Position numbers and translations under genes: made by a program. From an uncultured Erysipelotrichaceae bacterium (GTDB lineage Bacteria; Bacillota_I; Bacilli_A; Erysipelotrichales; Erysipelotrichaceae), in contig CADBPK010000184.1 in the NCBI GenBank assembly GCA_902796465.1, forward strand, positions 1 to 13,025: 13,025 bases of DNA, in the 5' to 3' direction. The notes beneath the pieces were generated by a model. It had not been told where the DNA came from. It did not search any database and saw only the letters and a program-made list of their open reading frames with translations. This document shows positions 1 through 6,334 of the stretch, piece after piece; the first letter of the stretch is position 1, and every line of letters starts with the position of its first letter.

Positions 1-1
1 A

Positions 2-2149
2 TGTCTTGAACATTATCAGATTCCGGCTGTGATCTTTGTGAATAAAATGGATATTTCCTTCCGGGAAAAAGCAGATCTGATGCATGATCTTCTGGGACAT
101 TTTACCGATGCATGCATTGACTGGTCTGATCCGGAAAAAGAAGAAAAGCTTGCCATGATCAATGATGATATCCTGAACGAATATATGGAGCATGGTTCAG
201 TTTCATCCGGACTCCTGCAGGAAGCGTTCATGAAGAGACAGGTATACCCGGTGCTTTTCGGCTCCGCGCTGAAAGGGGACGGTGTCAGTGATCTTCTGGA
301 TCTGATCACGGAAATGGTTCCTGAAAGATCATATCCTGACGAGTTCGGCGCACGTGTTTACAAGATCTCGGAGGATGCACAGAAAAACAGGCTGACGCAT
401 ATCCGTGTTACAGGCGGTGTCCTGCGCGCAAGGGACAGGATCGGGGAAGATGAAAAAGTTGATCAGATCCGGATCTATTCCGGTAAGGATTATAAAATGC
501 TCCCTGAGGCTGAAGCTGGTATGGTATGTGTCCTTAAAGGTCTGAATCATGCGGAGGCAGGCCAGGGACTCGGTTTTGAAGAATCCAATCCTGTATCTCT
601 TCTGCATGCGTTTATGTCTTATGAAATAGCCGTACCGGAAGGCGCAGACCGGATGACGCTCAGCAGGATATGCAGAAAACTGGCGGAACAGGATCCGCAG
701 CTGCAGATTTCCGTGGATGAAAAGACACACAAGATCTCCGTGCAGATCATGGGTGAGATGCAGAAAGAAATCCTCCAGAAAAAGATCTATGAGGAATGCG
801 GCATCATGATCGGGTTTTCGGAAGGAAGGATCCTGTTTCAGGAGACGATCAGGGAGCCTGTTTCCGGCTCCGGTCACTTTGAACCGCTCCGGCATTATGC
901 CGAAGTACATGTCCGTCTGACACCGCTGGAAAGAAACAGCGGTCTGGAGTTTGTCAATGAATGTATTCCCGATACGCTTTCTGCCGGCTTTCAGAAATCG
1001 ATCATGGATGCGCTGGAAAGAAAACGCCATAAAGGTGTTCTCACCGGTTCACCGCTGACGGATGTCCGTATTTCCCTGGTTGCAGGGAAAGGACACCTGA
1101 AACATACGATGGGCGGTGATTTCCGCGAAGCGGCCGGCAGGGCGGTCAGGCAGGCTCTGATGAAGGCGGATAATATCCTGCTTGAGCCGTATTATGATTT
1201 TATTCTGACAGTTCCGGCAGATAATCTGTCATACGCATTGTATGATCTGGAACAGAGGAACGCGTCCGTGAACGTGGAAAATGATGATCAGCGGATGCGG
1301 ATCACCGGCAGAGGAACTGTCAGAAGACTTATGAACTATCAGAATGAAGTTGTCTCATATACAAAAGGAAAAGGACTGTTTACCTTTCAGCAGGCCGGAT
1401 ACTTCCCGTCGGAGGAACAGGCCAGACTGACTGAAGAAAGCGGGTATGATCCGGAGATGGATTTCCGCAATCCGCCGGATTCAGTATTCTGCGCGAACGG
1501 ATCGGGTTATATCGTTCCCTGGTACAAGGCGGATGAGTCCATGCATATACAGATCCGTACATCTGAGGAGACAGGTGTTTACAGACGTGAAAGCATACGT
1601 GTGCGGGAAGACCAGCTGGAGACGATACTGGAAAAAGCCGCCGGTAATAACCGGAGCAAAAAGAAACCCGGCAGTTCTGCGCAGAAAAAACCAGCAAAAC
1701 CATACCGCTCAAATGTCGTGCAGCTTCCCAAATACCTAATCGTGGATGGATACAATATTATATATGACTGGCCGGAACTGAAGGAGCTTGCGAAGGACGA
1801 CCTGTTCAATGCCAGGGAAAAGCTGATTGCGGTCATGGCAGAATACCAGGCATATACCGGGCAGAAAATGATGATCGTCTTCGACGGTTATCAGGTCAGG
1901 GACAATTACGGCAGCAGGGATCAGAAAGGAGATCTGCTGGTCGTATATACGAAATATGGGGAGACGGCAGATGCCTACATAGAAAAGACCTCTCTGGATC
2001 TTGAGAATCAGTATGACCTGACAGTGGCATCTTCTGACGGTCTGGTGCAGAATGCGATCCTTGCACACGGCGCGCTCAGAATATCTGCCCGTCAGCTGAA
2101 AAATATGATCGAAGCGATGGAGACGATCATTCAAAGTGATTTTATGTGA
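2..2149 (+). CDS. TetM/EF-G-like translational GTPase fused to a C-terminal YacP/Rae1-type NYN nuclease domain (5' partial)
   Basis: The reading frame is open from the left edge, so the start and the first GTPase motifs lie outside; 715 residues are visible. The first residues include the G4 guanine motif NKMD (nt ~38-49), then a GSALKGDG stretch like G5. EF-G/Tet(M)-type domains II to V follow to about nt 1640, with recognisable segments such as DPQLQISVDE and LLEPYYDF. A Lys/Pro-rich linker (about nt 1645-1720) leads to an NYN (YacP/Rae1, DUF901) domain. That domain keeps acidic residues in VDGYN (Asp at 1745), VFDGY (1883), ETADAYIE (1970) and ASSDG (2036), and ends in GALRISARQLK. The family GTPases bind the ribosomal A site, and B. 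subtilis Rae1 is a ribosome-dependent A-site endoribonuclease. A role in ribosome rescue or translation-coupled mRNA decay is my inference. Tools may label it a tetracycline ribosomal protection protein, but the domain IV tip reads HTMGGDFREA, not the STPADFR of Tet(M), so resistance is doubtful. Confidence 0.88.
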   Translation, partial: CLEHYQIPAVIFVNKMDISFREKADLMHDLLGHFTDACIDWSDPEKEEKLAMINDDILNEYMEHGSVSSGLLQEAFMKRQVYPVLFGSALKGDGVSDLLDLITEMVPERSYPDEFGARVYKISEDAQKNRLTHIRVTGGVLRARDRIGEDEKVDQIRIYSGKDYKMLPEAEAGMVCVLKGLNHAEAGQGLGFEESNPVSLLHAFMSYEIAVPEGADRMTLSRICRKLAEQDPQLQISVDEKTHKISVQIMGEMQKEILQKKIYEECGIMIGFSEGRILFQETIREPVSGSGHFEPLRHYAEVHVRLTPLERNSGLEFVNECIPDTLSAGFQKSIMDALERKRHKGVLTGSPLTDVRISLVAGKGHLKHTMGGDFREAAGRAVRQALMKADNILLEPYYDFILTVPADNLSYALYDLEQRNASVNVENDDQRMRITGRGTVRRLMNYQNEVVSYTKGKGLFTFQQAGYFPSEEQARLTEESGYDPEMDFRNPPDSVFCANGSGYIVPWYKADESMHIQIRTSEETGVYRRESIRVREDQLETILEKAAGNNRSKKKPGSSAQKKPAKPYRSNVVQLPKYLIVDGYNIIYDWPELKELAKDDLFNAREKLIAVMAEYQAYTGQKMMIVFDGYQVRDNYGSRDQKGDLLVVYTKYGETADAYIEKTSLDLENQYDLTVASSDGLVQNAILAHGALRISARQLKNMIEAMETIIQSDFM

Positions 2150-2154
2150 AAACA

Positions 2155-2163
2155 TGCTATAAT
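2155..2163 (+). promoter_or_regulatory. Extended -10 promoter for the small FakA-like gene
   Basis: TGC-TATAAT is a perfect extended -10 box (TGnTATAAT), starting 5 nt after the stop of the upstream GTPase gene. No good -35 is visible 16-18 nt upstream, as expected for extended -10 promoters. The predicted start near 2170 gives a ~20-nt leader containing the purine-rich ribosome site AAAAGGAGA before the ATG at 2191. Confidence 0.65.
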
Positions 2164-2190
2164 GCGGACATAGGAAAAGGAGAAATACAA

Positions 2191-2448
2191 ATGGAACAGT
2201 TGGAATTTAAATTTGATACTCAGCTGCTTATAGATGGCGAAGATCTTGATGAAGATGAAATCCATGATTATATTACAGAACATTTCAAAGGAGACTGCCT
2301 CCTGGTTGTCGGTGATGATACACTGATCAAGATTCATTTCCATACAAATGAACCATGGCAGATTCTGGAATACGGGCAGTCGATCGGCGATATCTATGAC
2401 GTTGTAGTGGAAAACATGCAGCGTCAGGAAGAAGGCCTGAAAGGTTAA
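2191..2448 (+). CDS. Small stand-alone FakA-segment-like protein
   Basis: An 85-residue soluble acidic protein. The ATG at 2191 is chosen because AAAAGGAGA lies just upstream; an in-frame start at 2146 would sit before the promoter box and lacks a ribosome site. The core GDCLLVVGDDTLIKIHFHTN, followed by EPWQILEYGQ and VENMQRQ, closely resembles the part of the fatty-acid kinase FakA (YloV, DAK-type) that follows its ATP-binding DAK2 domain, usually written GDSLVVVGDD..VKVHVHTN. No kinase domain is present, so it cannot phosphorylate fatty acids by itself. It might bind a FakB/DegV-type lipid carrier or act as a decoy or regulator of full-length FakA; that is inference. Annotations such as 'kinase to dihydroxyacetone kinase' would be misleading. 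It is expressed from its own promoter and ends at a strong terminator 8 nt past the stop codon. Confidence 0.82.
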   Translation: MEQLEFKFDTQLLIDGEDLDEDEIHDYITEHFKGDCLLVVGDDTLIKIHFHTNEPWQILEYGQSIGDIYDVVVENMQRQEEGLKG

Positions 2449-2455
2449 AAAAAAG

Positions 2456-2480
2456 AAACGGGTTTGATAACCCGTTTTTA
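2456..2480. terminator. Bidirectional intrinsic terminator
   Basis: A 9-bp stem (AAACGGGTT / AACCCGTTT, 2456-2464 with 2469-2477) and a 4-nt loop are flanked by an A-run on the left and T-run on the right, so it works for both converging genes. Its right end includes the TAA stop of the minus-strand CPBP gene (2478-2480). Confidence 0.85.
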
Positions 2481-3404
2481 TAATAGTCCGAGGAAGTTGT
2501 TGATCAGGAACAGGATCATACATGTGATGATGGTCCAGGATGTGAAGACGATCTTCCACAGTTTCGGTTCTGCCGCGCCGTGTCGTGCGATCCGGTAATT
2601 GATGGTACGGTTGAACAGGCTCAGTGCGACAACGATGTAGATGAGAACGATCATGATGGTCGGGATAATGACAAATCTCTCCGGCAGGGCAATGATCAGC
2701 CATGTGAAGAAAGATGTAAACATATGGATCCTGATCGCCGGTTTGATGGAATGGTAGCGCAGTGTAACCAGGGCAAGAAACCAGCCAAGGAAGACTGCAA
2801 TTGCGGCGTCAGCGATACTGGACTGTGCCAGGGCATACAGGACAGAGGAAGCCAGTACACCGAAGTATCGGTTGTAGTGACCCAGCTGACGCTGTATGAT
2901 GCCGCGGAATATATACTCGTCACAGATCGGCTGGATCAGGACGGTGAGTACAAAGTAAACGATATTTTTGATGATGTTGTCGGTGGAAGTAAATGCCCCG
3001 ATAAACGCGTAATCACCAAGTTCCGTGCCGAAGAAATTCCCGAAGATCGAAACGACAAACAGTACGATCAGCATGATTCCGGTTCCCATGCAGCATAGCG
3101 CCATTAACTTGGAGAAGGTGATATCCGGCTTTTGCAGATAATCTCTGATCGGGAGTCTCAGCCTTCTGGCACTGATGGAAAAAGGAACAAAGGCAACAAA
3201 CAGGATCATGACGGAAACAAATACCATTGTGATGAGGTCTGCATCATAACCCATGAATGCCTGCGGCGCATACCTGGCAACCAGGGAAGAACCGTGCCAC
3301 AGCAGCAATAACAGAGAAATATAAATAATCAGGGAGAGACCAAGGGTATTTACCTGAGCTTTAGCCTGTTTTGTTGTGATGATCTGCGGTTTGTTTGCGG
3401 GCAT
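2478..3404 (-). CDS. CPBP-family (CAAX-protease-like) membrane protein with degenerate catalytic motifs
   Basis: A 308-residue polytopic membrane protein with hydrophobic segments around residues 21-36, 57-77, 100-122, 147-161, 182-194, 198-213, 230-240 and later. The start at 3404 is preferred over the in-frame ATG at 3419 because GAGGAG lies 7 nt upstream of it. The fold signature is that of CPBP/Rce1 intramembrane metalloproteases, but the active-site motifs are altered. EExxxR reads DEYIFR (residues 162-167), FxxxH reads YALAQ (190-194), and HxxxN reads HMFTS (227-231). Only Glu163, Arg167 and His227 of the classic set remain. Family members process prenylated or peptide substrates or confer bacteriocin immunity; this one may have lost proteolysis and kept a binding role (inference). 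It stands alone between its own promoter and a shared terminator. Confidence 0.82.
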   Translation of the reverse strand: MPANKPQIITTKQAKAQVNTLGLSLIIYISLLLLLWHGSSLVARYAPQAFMGYDADLITMVFVSVMILFVAFVPFSISARRLRLPIRDYLQKPDITFSKLMALCCMGTGIMLIVLFVVSIFGNFFGTELGDYAFIGAFTSTDNIIKNIVYFVLTVLIQPICDEYIFRGIIQRQLGHYNRYFGVLASSVLYALAQSSIADAAIAVFLGWFLALVTLRYHSIKPAIRIHMFTSFFTWLIIALPERFVIIPTIMIVLIYIVVALSLFNRTINYRIARHGAAEPKLWKIVFTSWTIITCMILFLINNFLGLL

Positions 3405-3432
3405 TGTGTGACTCCTCATTCAGACAACAGAT

Positions 3433-3461
3433 ATTATATCAAATGGGAAACATATGAACAA
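3433..3461 (-). promoter_or_regulatory. Promoter of the CPBP gene
   Basis: Read on the minus strand: -35 TTGTTC (3461-3456), a 17-nt spacer, and a perfect extended -10 TGATATAAT (3441-3433). The predicted start near 3426 gives a ~22-nt leader carrying the GAGGAG ribosome site. Confidence 0.65.
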
Positions 3462-3482
3462 TGAAATGAGGAGCGGCCAAAA

Positions 3483-3508
3483 AGAAAAAGATGTTTCCAT
3501 CTTTTTCT
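3483..3508 (-). terminator. Intrinsic terminator of nnr
   Basis: An 11-bp inverted repeat (AGAAAAAGATG / CATCTTTTTCT, 3483-3493 with 3498-3508) with a 4-nt loop. On the minus strand it is followed by TTTTTGG. The stem starts inside the TAG stop codon of the minus-strand nnr gene (3507-3509). Confidence 0.7.
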
Positions 3509-4970
3509 ACATTCCGTGTTTTTTAAACAGTTTATCCATAAATTCGGGGAACTGTTCGATCGGGAAATTCTGTATGGCATGTTCTTCGGTCCCGATCTCT
3601 GCCAGATATCCGTGCAGCCATACACTCATACAGACAGCTGTCATGACATCCTTTGTCATCGACAGAATGCCTGTCATGATGCCGGTCAGCAGATCACCGC
3701 TGCCGGCCTGGGCCAGTGCCTGGGAACCGCTCTGGTTGAAATACATTTCTCCGTTTGGCGCCGCTACGATCGTATTGGCACCCTTCAGCACGACGATCAC
3801 GTTATAGTCTTTCGCAAACTTTGCGGCATATTCCACTTTCCTGTCCATCAGAACGGAAGTCGGGATATTCAGGATCTCGGCAAATTCACCGACATGCGGG
3901 GTGATGATGACCGGAACCCTGACAAAGCGGAGGATATACATGTTATGCACCAGCATCCGGAGAGCTTCAGCATCCAGTACGACAGGTCCTCTGCTGTTCT
4001 GCAGGATATAATCCATTGCCTCTGACTTGCGCGGCATAAACACAGCTCCGCTCCCGAATCCCACTGCTGAAGCTTCGGGGAGCACAGATTCGAGTACCGG
4101 AATGACGGTGTGCTCAGCAAAAGGATGAAACACCGGTGTAATATGGCGGGATGCCACGATCGGATAGATCTCATGCGGGAGTGCGGCATGGATATAGGAA
4201 GCGCCTACTGTTTTTGCGCCGGTGATATTCAGGCTGATTGCGCCGGCCATGCCGTAGCTGCCTCCGGCCAGCAGCATCTTTCCCTGTGTCCCTTTATGGG
4301 CATTTTCTTTTTTAGCAGGGAAGTTGCGGAAGAATAATTCTTCATTCATTTCCCGGCAGGAGGAAGAAATGGTATGCGGCAGTCCGAGATCCACCAGAAC
4401 GGCCTCCCGGAAACATTCATGTTCTTTTCTGAGCATGTGAAATGGTTTCCAGCAGTCCAGCGCAAATGTCACTTCGGAGATGATGGCATCCGAGTCATGG
4501 TGATCGGTATCCGCTTCGCATCCGCTGTTGATGTCGATACTGAAAACACGCGCGCCGCTCTCATTGATCCGGCGGAAAAGACTCTTTATTTTTGATTTCA
4601 GTTCACCGTGAAAACCAAAACCGTATACAGCATCCACGATAATATCCGCTTTTTTCAGTTCACGTGCGAATTCACGGGGCTTCAGAATGATTCCGGAATC
4701 AAGCTCTTCACATGCCTGCATGGCTGCTTCGGTGAGAGGTTTTCCTTCTGCCTGGTATACCTTGCATGCATATCCGGAAAGTTCTTTTGCGATTACATAG
4801 CCGTCACCGCCGTTATTGCCTTTGCCGGCAACGATCAAAATGCGGTCTTCCGGACGGATCCGCTTTTTGATTTCTGCCGCCGAAGCCTTTCCTGCATTCT
4901 GCATCAGTTCATATACTGAAAAGCCGGAAAGTTTTTCAATTTCCTTCATGCCTTTACTGTCTATGATCAT
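3507..4970 (-). CDS. nnr: Bifunctional NAD(P)H-hydrate epimerase / ADP-dependent NAD(P)H-hydrate dehydratase
   Basis: A 487-residue cytoplasmic metabolite-repair enzyme. Residues 1-~215 are the YjeF_N epimerase, which interconverts R- and S-NAD(P)HX. It shows AGKGNNGGDG (48-57), the VDAVYGFG segment with Asp113, and SIDINSG (144-150, normally SxDxPSG, so Pro is replaced by Asn). Residues ~225-487 are the ribokinase-fold dehydratase that restores NAD(P)H using ADP or ATP. It shows KGTQGKMLLAGGS (226-238), TPHVGE (357-362), KGANT (396-400) and AGSGDLLTG (422-430) with catalytic Asp426. The length matches the usual ~500. The start MIIDSKGMKEIE at 4970 aligns with the family N terminus; a longer frame to 5063 would add a hydrophobic stretch overlapping the neighbouring promoter region. 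The leader has only a weak ribosome site (AAAAGAGA). It is monocistronic and divergent from the H1-like gene. Confidence 0.93.
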   Translation of the reverse strand: MIIDSKGMKEIEKLSGFSVYELMQNAGKASAAEIKKRIRPEDRILIVAGKGNNGGDGYVIAKELSGYACKVYQAEGKPLTEAAMQACEELDSGIILKPREFARELKKADIIVDAVYGFGFHGELKSKIKSLFRRINESGARVFSIDINSGCEADTDHHDSDAIISEVTFALDCWKPFHMLRKEHECFREAVLVDLGLPHTISSSCREMNEELFFRNFPAKKENAHKGTQGKMLLAGGSYGMAGAISLNITGAKTVGASYIHAALPHEIYPIVASRHITPVFHPFAEHTVIPVLESVLPEASAVGFGSGAVFMPRKSEAMDYILQNSRGPVVLDAEALRMLVHNMYILRFVRVPVIITPHVGEFAEILNIPTSVLMDRKVEYAAKFAKDYNVIVVLKGANTIVAAPNGEMYFNQSGSQALAQAGSGDLLTGIMTGILSMTKDVMTAVCMSVWLHGYLAEIGTEEHAIQNFPIEQFPEFMDKLFKKHGM

Positions 4971-5050
4971 ACAAGAGTTCTCTTTTCTAAACGTTTTTCT
5001 AAATAAATGATACAGGAAAATGTAAAAAAATGCGATATTTATCAATACTG

Positions 5051-5059
5051 TGATATAAT
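5051..5059 (+). promoter_or_regulatory. Extended -10 promoter of the H1-like gene
   Basis: TGATATAAT is a perfect TGnTATAAT box; the -35 region is weak (TGCGAT at 17 nt spacing). The predicted start near 5066 gives a ~27-nt leader. The nnr promoter must lie in the same 122-nt divergent region; candidate minus-strand elements there (TTGATA near 5045-5040, TACATT near 5024-5019) have poor spacing. Confidence 0.7.
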
Positions 5060-5076
5060 ACACGCGGCTAAAACCT

Positions 5077-5085
5077 GAAGGAGGT
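5077..5085 (+). promoter_or_regulatory. Very strong Shine-Dalgarno site
   Basis: GAAGGAGGT, fully complementary to the anti-SD core, lies 7 nt before the ATG at 5093. It is one of the strongest ribosome sites in the window, suggesting high protein output. Confidence 0.8.
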
Positions 5086-5092
5086 AACTATT

Positions 5093-5692
5093 ATGCCAGT
5101 AAAGAAAGTAGAAAAGGAAGAAACAGTAAAGAAATCTACTGAAAAGAAAACTGCCACAAAAGCTGCTGCTAAGAAGGCTCCTGCTAAAAAGGCTGCGGAA
5201 GAAAAACCTGCTAAAAAGGCTGCCGAAAAGAAAGTAACAGCAAAGAAGACAGAAACTACAAAAGCTGCTGCTCCGAAGAAAGAAACAGCTGCAAAGACAA
5301 CAACGAAAAAAGCTGCTGCTCCGAAGAAAGAAACAGCTGTCAAGAAGACTCCTGCAAAGAAGGCTCCTGCAAAGAAAGCTGCTGCTAAAAAACCAGAAGT
5401 ATTCAAACAGTCAGTTCAGCATTATGAAGATGTCATCAACTGGAAAAAGGGTGAAGCTCATGCTATGGACTGGTTATATATTGAAATCAACGCAGGCGAT
5501 CTCCTGACAGAAGTTGAGGCAGGCGTTGACAATCTGGATACCTGCTGCAAGGCTATTCTCAACTGCATGCTGGAAGGCGACGGATTTATTGTTGAACCGA
5601 GTGAGGAAGACAAGGTTTCCGACAGACTGACAGTACGCTACTATTGCGATAACCTCAGCGCAGATCGCAGAAAATATTTCGACGTATTATAA
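5093..5692 (+). CDS. Histone-H1-like Lys/Ala-rich tail fused to an unassigned C-terminal domain
   Basis: A 199-residue protein in two clear parts. Residues 1-~100 are almost only Lys, Ala, Glu, Thr and Pro with AAKKAPAKKA-type repeats, like eukaryotic H1 tails and bacterial H1-like proteins (Chlamydia HctB, Bordetella BpH1, AlgP). A disordered DNA- or RNA-binding tail is the natural reading. Residues ~103-199 are an ordered, mixed-charge domain with MDWLYIEINAGDLL (125-138), a Cys pair in DTCCKAILNCML (149-160), then a GD...RLTVRYYCDNL segment. I do not recognise it firmly. The pattern GDL...CC.AM...GD...LTVRY faintly recalls small domains annotated near restriction or HNH proteins, which is only a weak impression. 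The strong ribosome site and the preference for GCT/GCA alanine codons suggest abundance. A nucleoid-associated or RNA-linked role is inference. It is transcribed alone, between its own promoter and a terminator. Confidence 0.85.
   Translation: MPVKKVEKEETVKKSTEKKTATKAAAKKAPAKKAAEEKPAKKAAEKKVTAKKTETTKAAAPKKETAAKTTTKKAAAPKKETAVKKTPAKKAPAKKAAAKKPEVFKQSVQHYEDVINWKKGEAHAMDWLYIEINAGDLLTEVEAGVDNLDTCCKAILNCMLEGDGFIVEPSEEDKVSDRLTVRYYCDNLSADRRKYFDVL
5260..5339 (+). repeat. Exact 32-bp direct repeat inside the H1-like tail
   Basis: Copies at 5260-5291 and 5308-5339 are identical over 32 bases with a 48-base period (16 codons), encoding a duplicated KAAAPKKETA unit. Identity at synonymous positions suggests recent duplication. 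Confidence 0.85.
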
Positions 5693-5700
5693 GCAGTATG

Positions 5701-5739
5701 AAAAAAGCGAAGGATAAATGATTGTCATGTCGCTTTTTT
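5701..5739. terminator. Bidirectional terminator between the H1-like gene and the membrane protein gene
   Basis: A 10-bp stem (AAAAAAGCGA 5701-5710 with TCGCTTTTTT 5730-5739) encloses a smaller ATGA/TCAT hairpin. The A-run and T-run serve both directions. Its end overlaps the TAA stop of the minus-strand gene (5739-5741). Confidence 0.75.
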
Positions 5740-6272
5740 TATTTGCTTTTTTCTTTCAGCCGGGTGAGAAGGATGGCAGAACCGCTGCCGTACACCGCTT
5801 CCGCAAGACCGGTGATCTGACCGGCTGTAAAGCAGAGAAAGGCACAGAACATGCAGAGTATGATGTCATACTGCAAAAGCTTCTGCTCGGCCGACAAAAC
5901 AAGAAATATGGCTTTCTGCAGAAAGAAAAACATCAGGAAAGCAGTGACCAGATGCAGACCGGAAAGAAAAGACTGATCTGTGCGGTAAGGCACCAGAATG
6001 GAAAAAGCAGCTGCCAGAAGAAACAGGATCATATCTCTTTTGACCGGAACCGTTTTGGAAAAGAATGCAAACTCCAGATAATAGAAAACCAGGATGCAGA
6101 CGGCGGTGATTACAGCAATCGGCGTGAAACGGGCATCAGACAGGAACCCGGTGAAGTTTTTCTCCGCAGACCGCATCAGTAAAAGCGGCAGAAAATACAA
6201 CATGGGGATCAGACAATACCCGGCAGCTGAGTGAAGCGTGATTCTTTTGAGTTGAAGACCCTGTTTGCGCAT
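5739..6272 (-). CDS. Small multispanning membrane protein, function unknown
   Basis: A 177-residue very hydrophobic protein with about five membrane segments (near residues 11-33, 50-72, 81-95, 105-127 and 134-160) and short basic ends (MRKQGLQLKR at the front, RLKEKSK at the back). I do not recognise the family and see no catalytic motif. The ATG at 6272 is the sensible start because the next Met (residue 24) would cut through the first membrane segment. No Shine-Dalgarno sequence precedes it. A perfect extended -10 box ends only 6 nt upstream, so the message is probably leaderless. It is monocistronic, convergent with the H1-like gene and divergent from the ROK-aro operon. Confidence 0.72.
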   Translation of the reverse strand: MRKQGLQLKRITLHSAAGYCLIPMLYFLPLLLMRSAEKNFTGFLSDARFTPIAVITAVCILVFYYLEFAFFSKTVPVKRDMILFLLAAAFSILVPYRTDQSFLSGLHLVTAFLMFFFLQKAIFLVLSAEQKLLQYDIILCMFCAFLCFTAGQITGLAEAVYGSGSAILLTRLKEKSK

Positions 6273-6280
6273 ATTAAAAT
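6252..6280 (+). promoter_or_regulatory. Promoter of the ROK-aro operon
   Basis: TTGAAG (6252-6257), a 17-nt spacer, and TAAAAT (6275-6280) make a good sigma-A-type promoter, giving a ~48-nt leader. Its -35 lies inside the first codons of the divergent membrane protein gene, and its -10 overlaps that gene's -10 box. Confidence 0.6.
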
Positions 6281-6287
6281 TATAGCA
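6279..6287 (-). promoter_or_regulatory. Extended -10 promoter of the membrane protein gene, leaderless geometry
   Basis: The minus-strand sequence TGCTATAAT is a perfect TGnTATAAT box. Only 6 nt (6278-6273) separate it from the ATG at 6272, so transcription should begin at or next to the A of the start codon. Confidence 0.65.
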
Positions 6288-6334
6288 TCACAGAGTAAAT
6301 AACAGGCTTCTGAAACGGAAAGGAGAATACTGCA

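Noticed and set aside
329..1030. Long minus-strand open frame opposite the GTPase
   Set aside because: It is a shadow of strong codon bias in the plus-strand gene; its translation shows no family motif and no ribosome site.
2..2149. Annotation as a tetracycline resistance gene
   Set aside because: The domain IV tip lacks the Tet signature and the protein has an extra NYN nuclease domain.
4971..5063. N-terminal extension of Nnr to 5063
   Set aside because: It would add a hydrophobic segment not found in the family, has no ribosome site, and starts over the divergent promoter's -10 region.
5068..5406. Minus-strand open frame rich in Ala, Phe and Val opposite the H1-like tail
   Set aside because: It is the reverse reading of Lys/Ala codon repeats (AAG/GCT), has no ribosome site, and lies opposite a well-supported gene.
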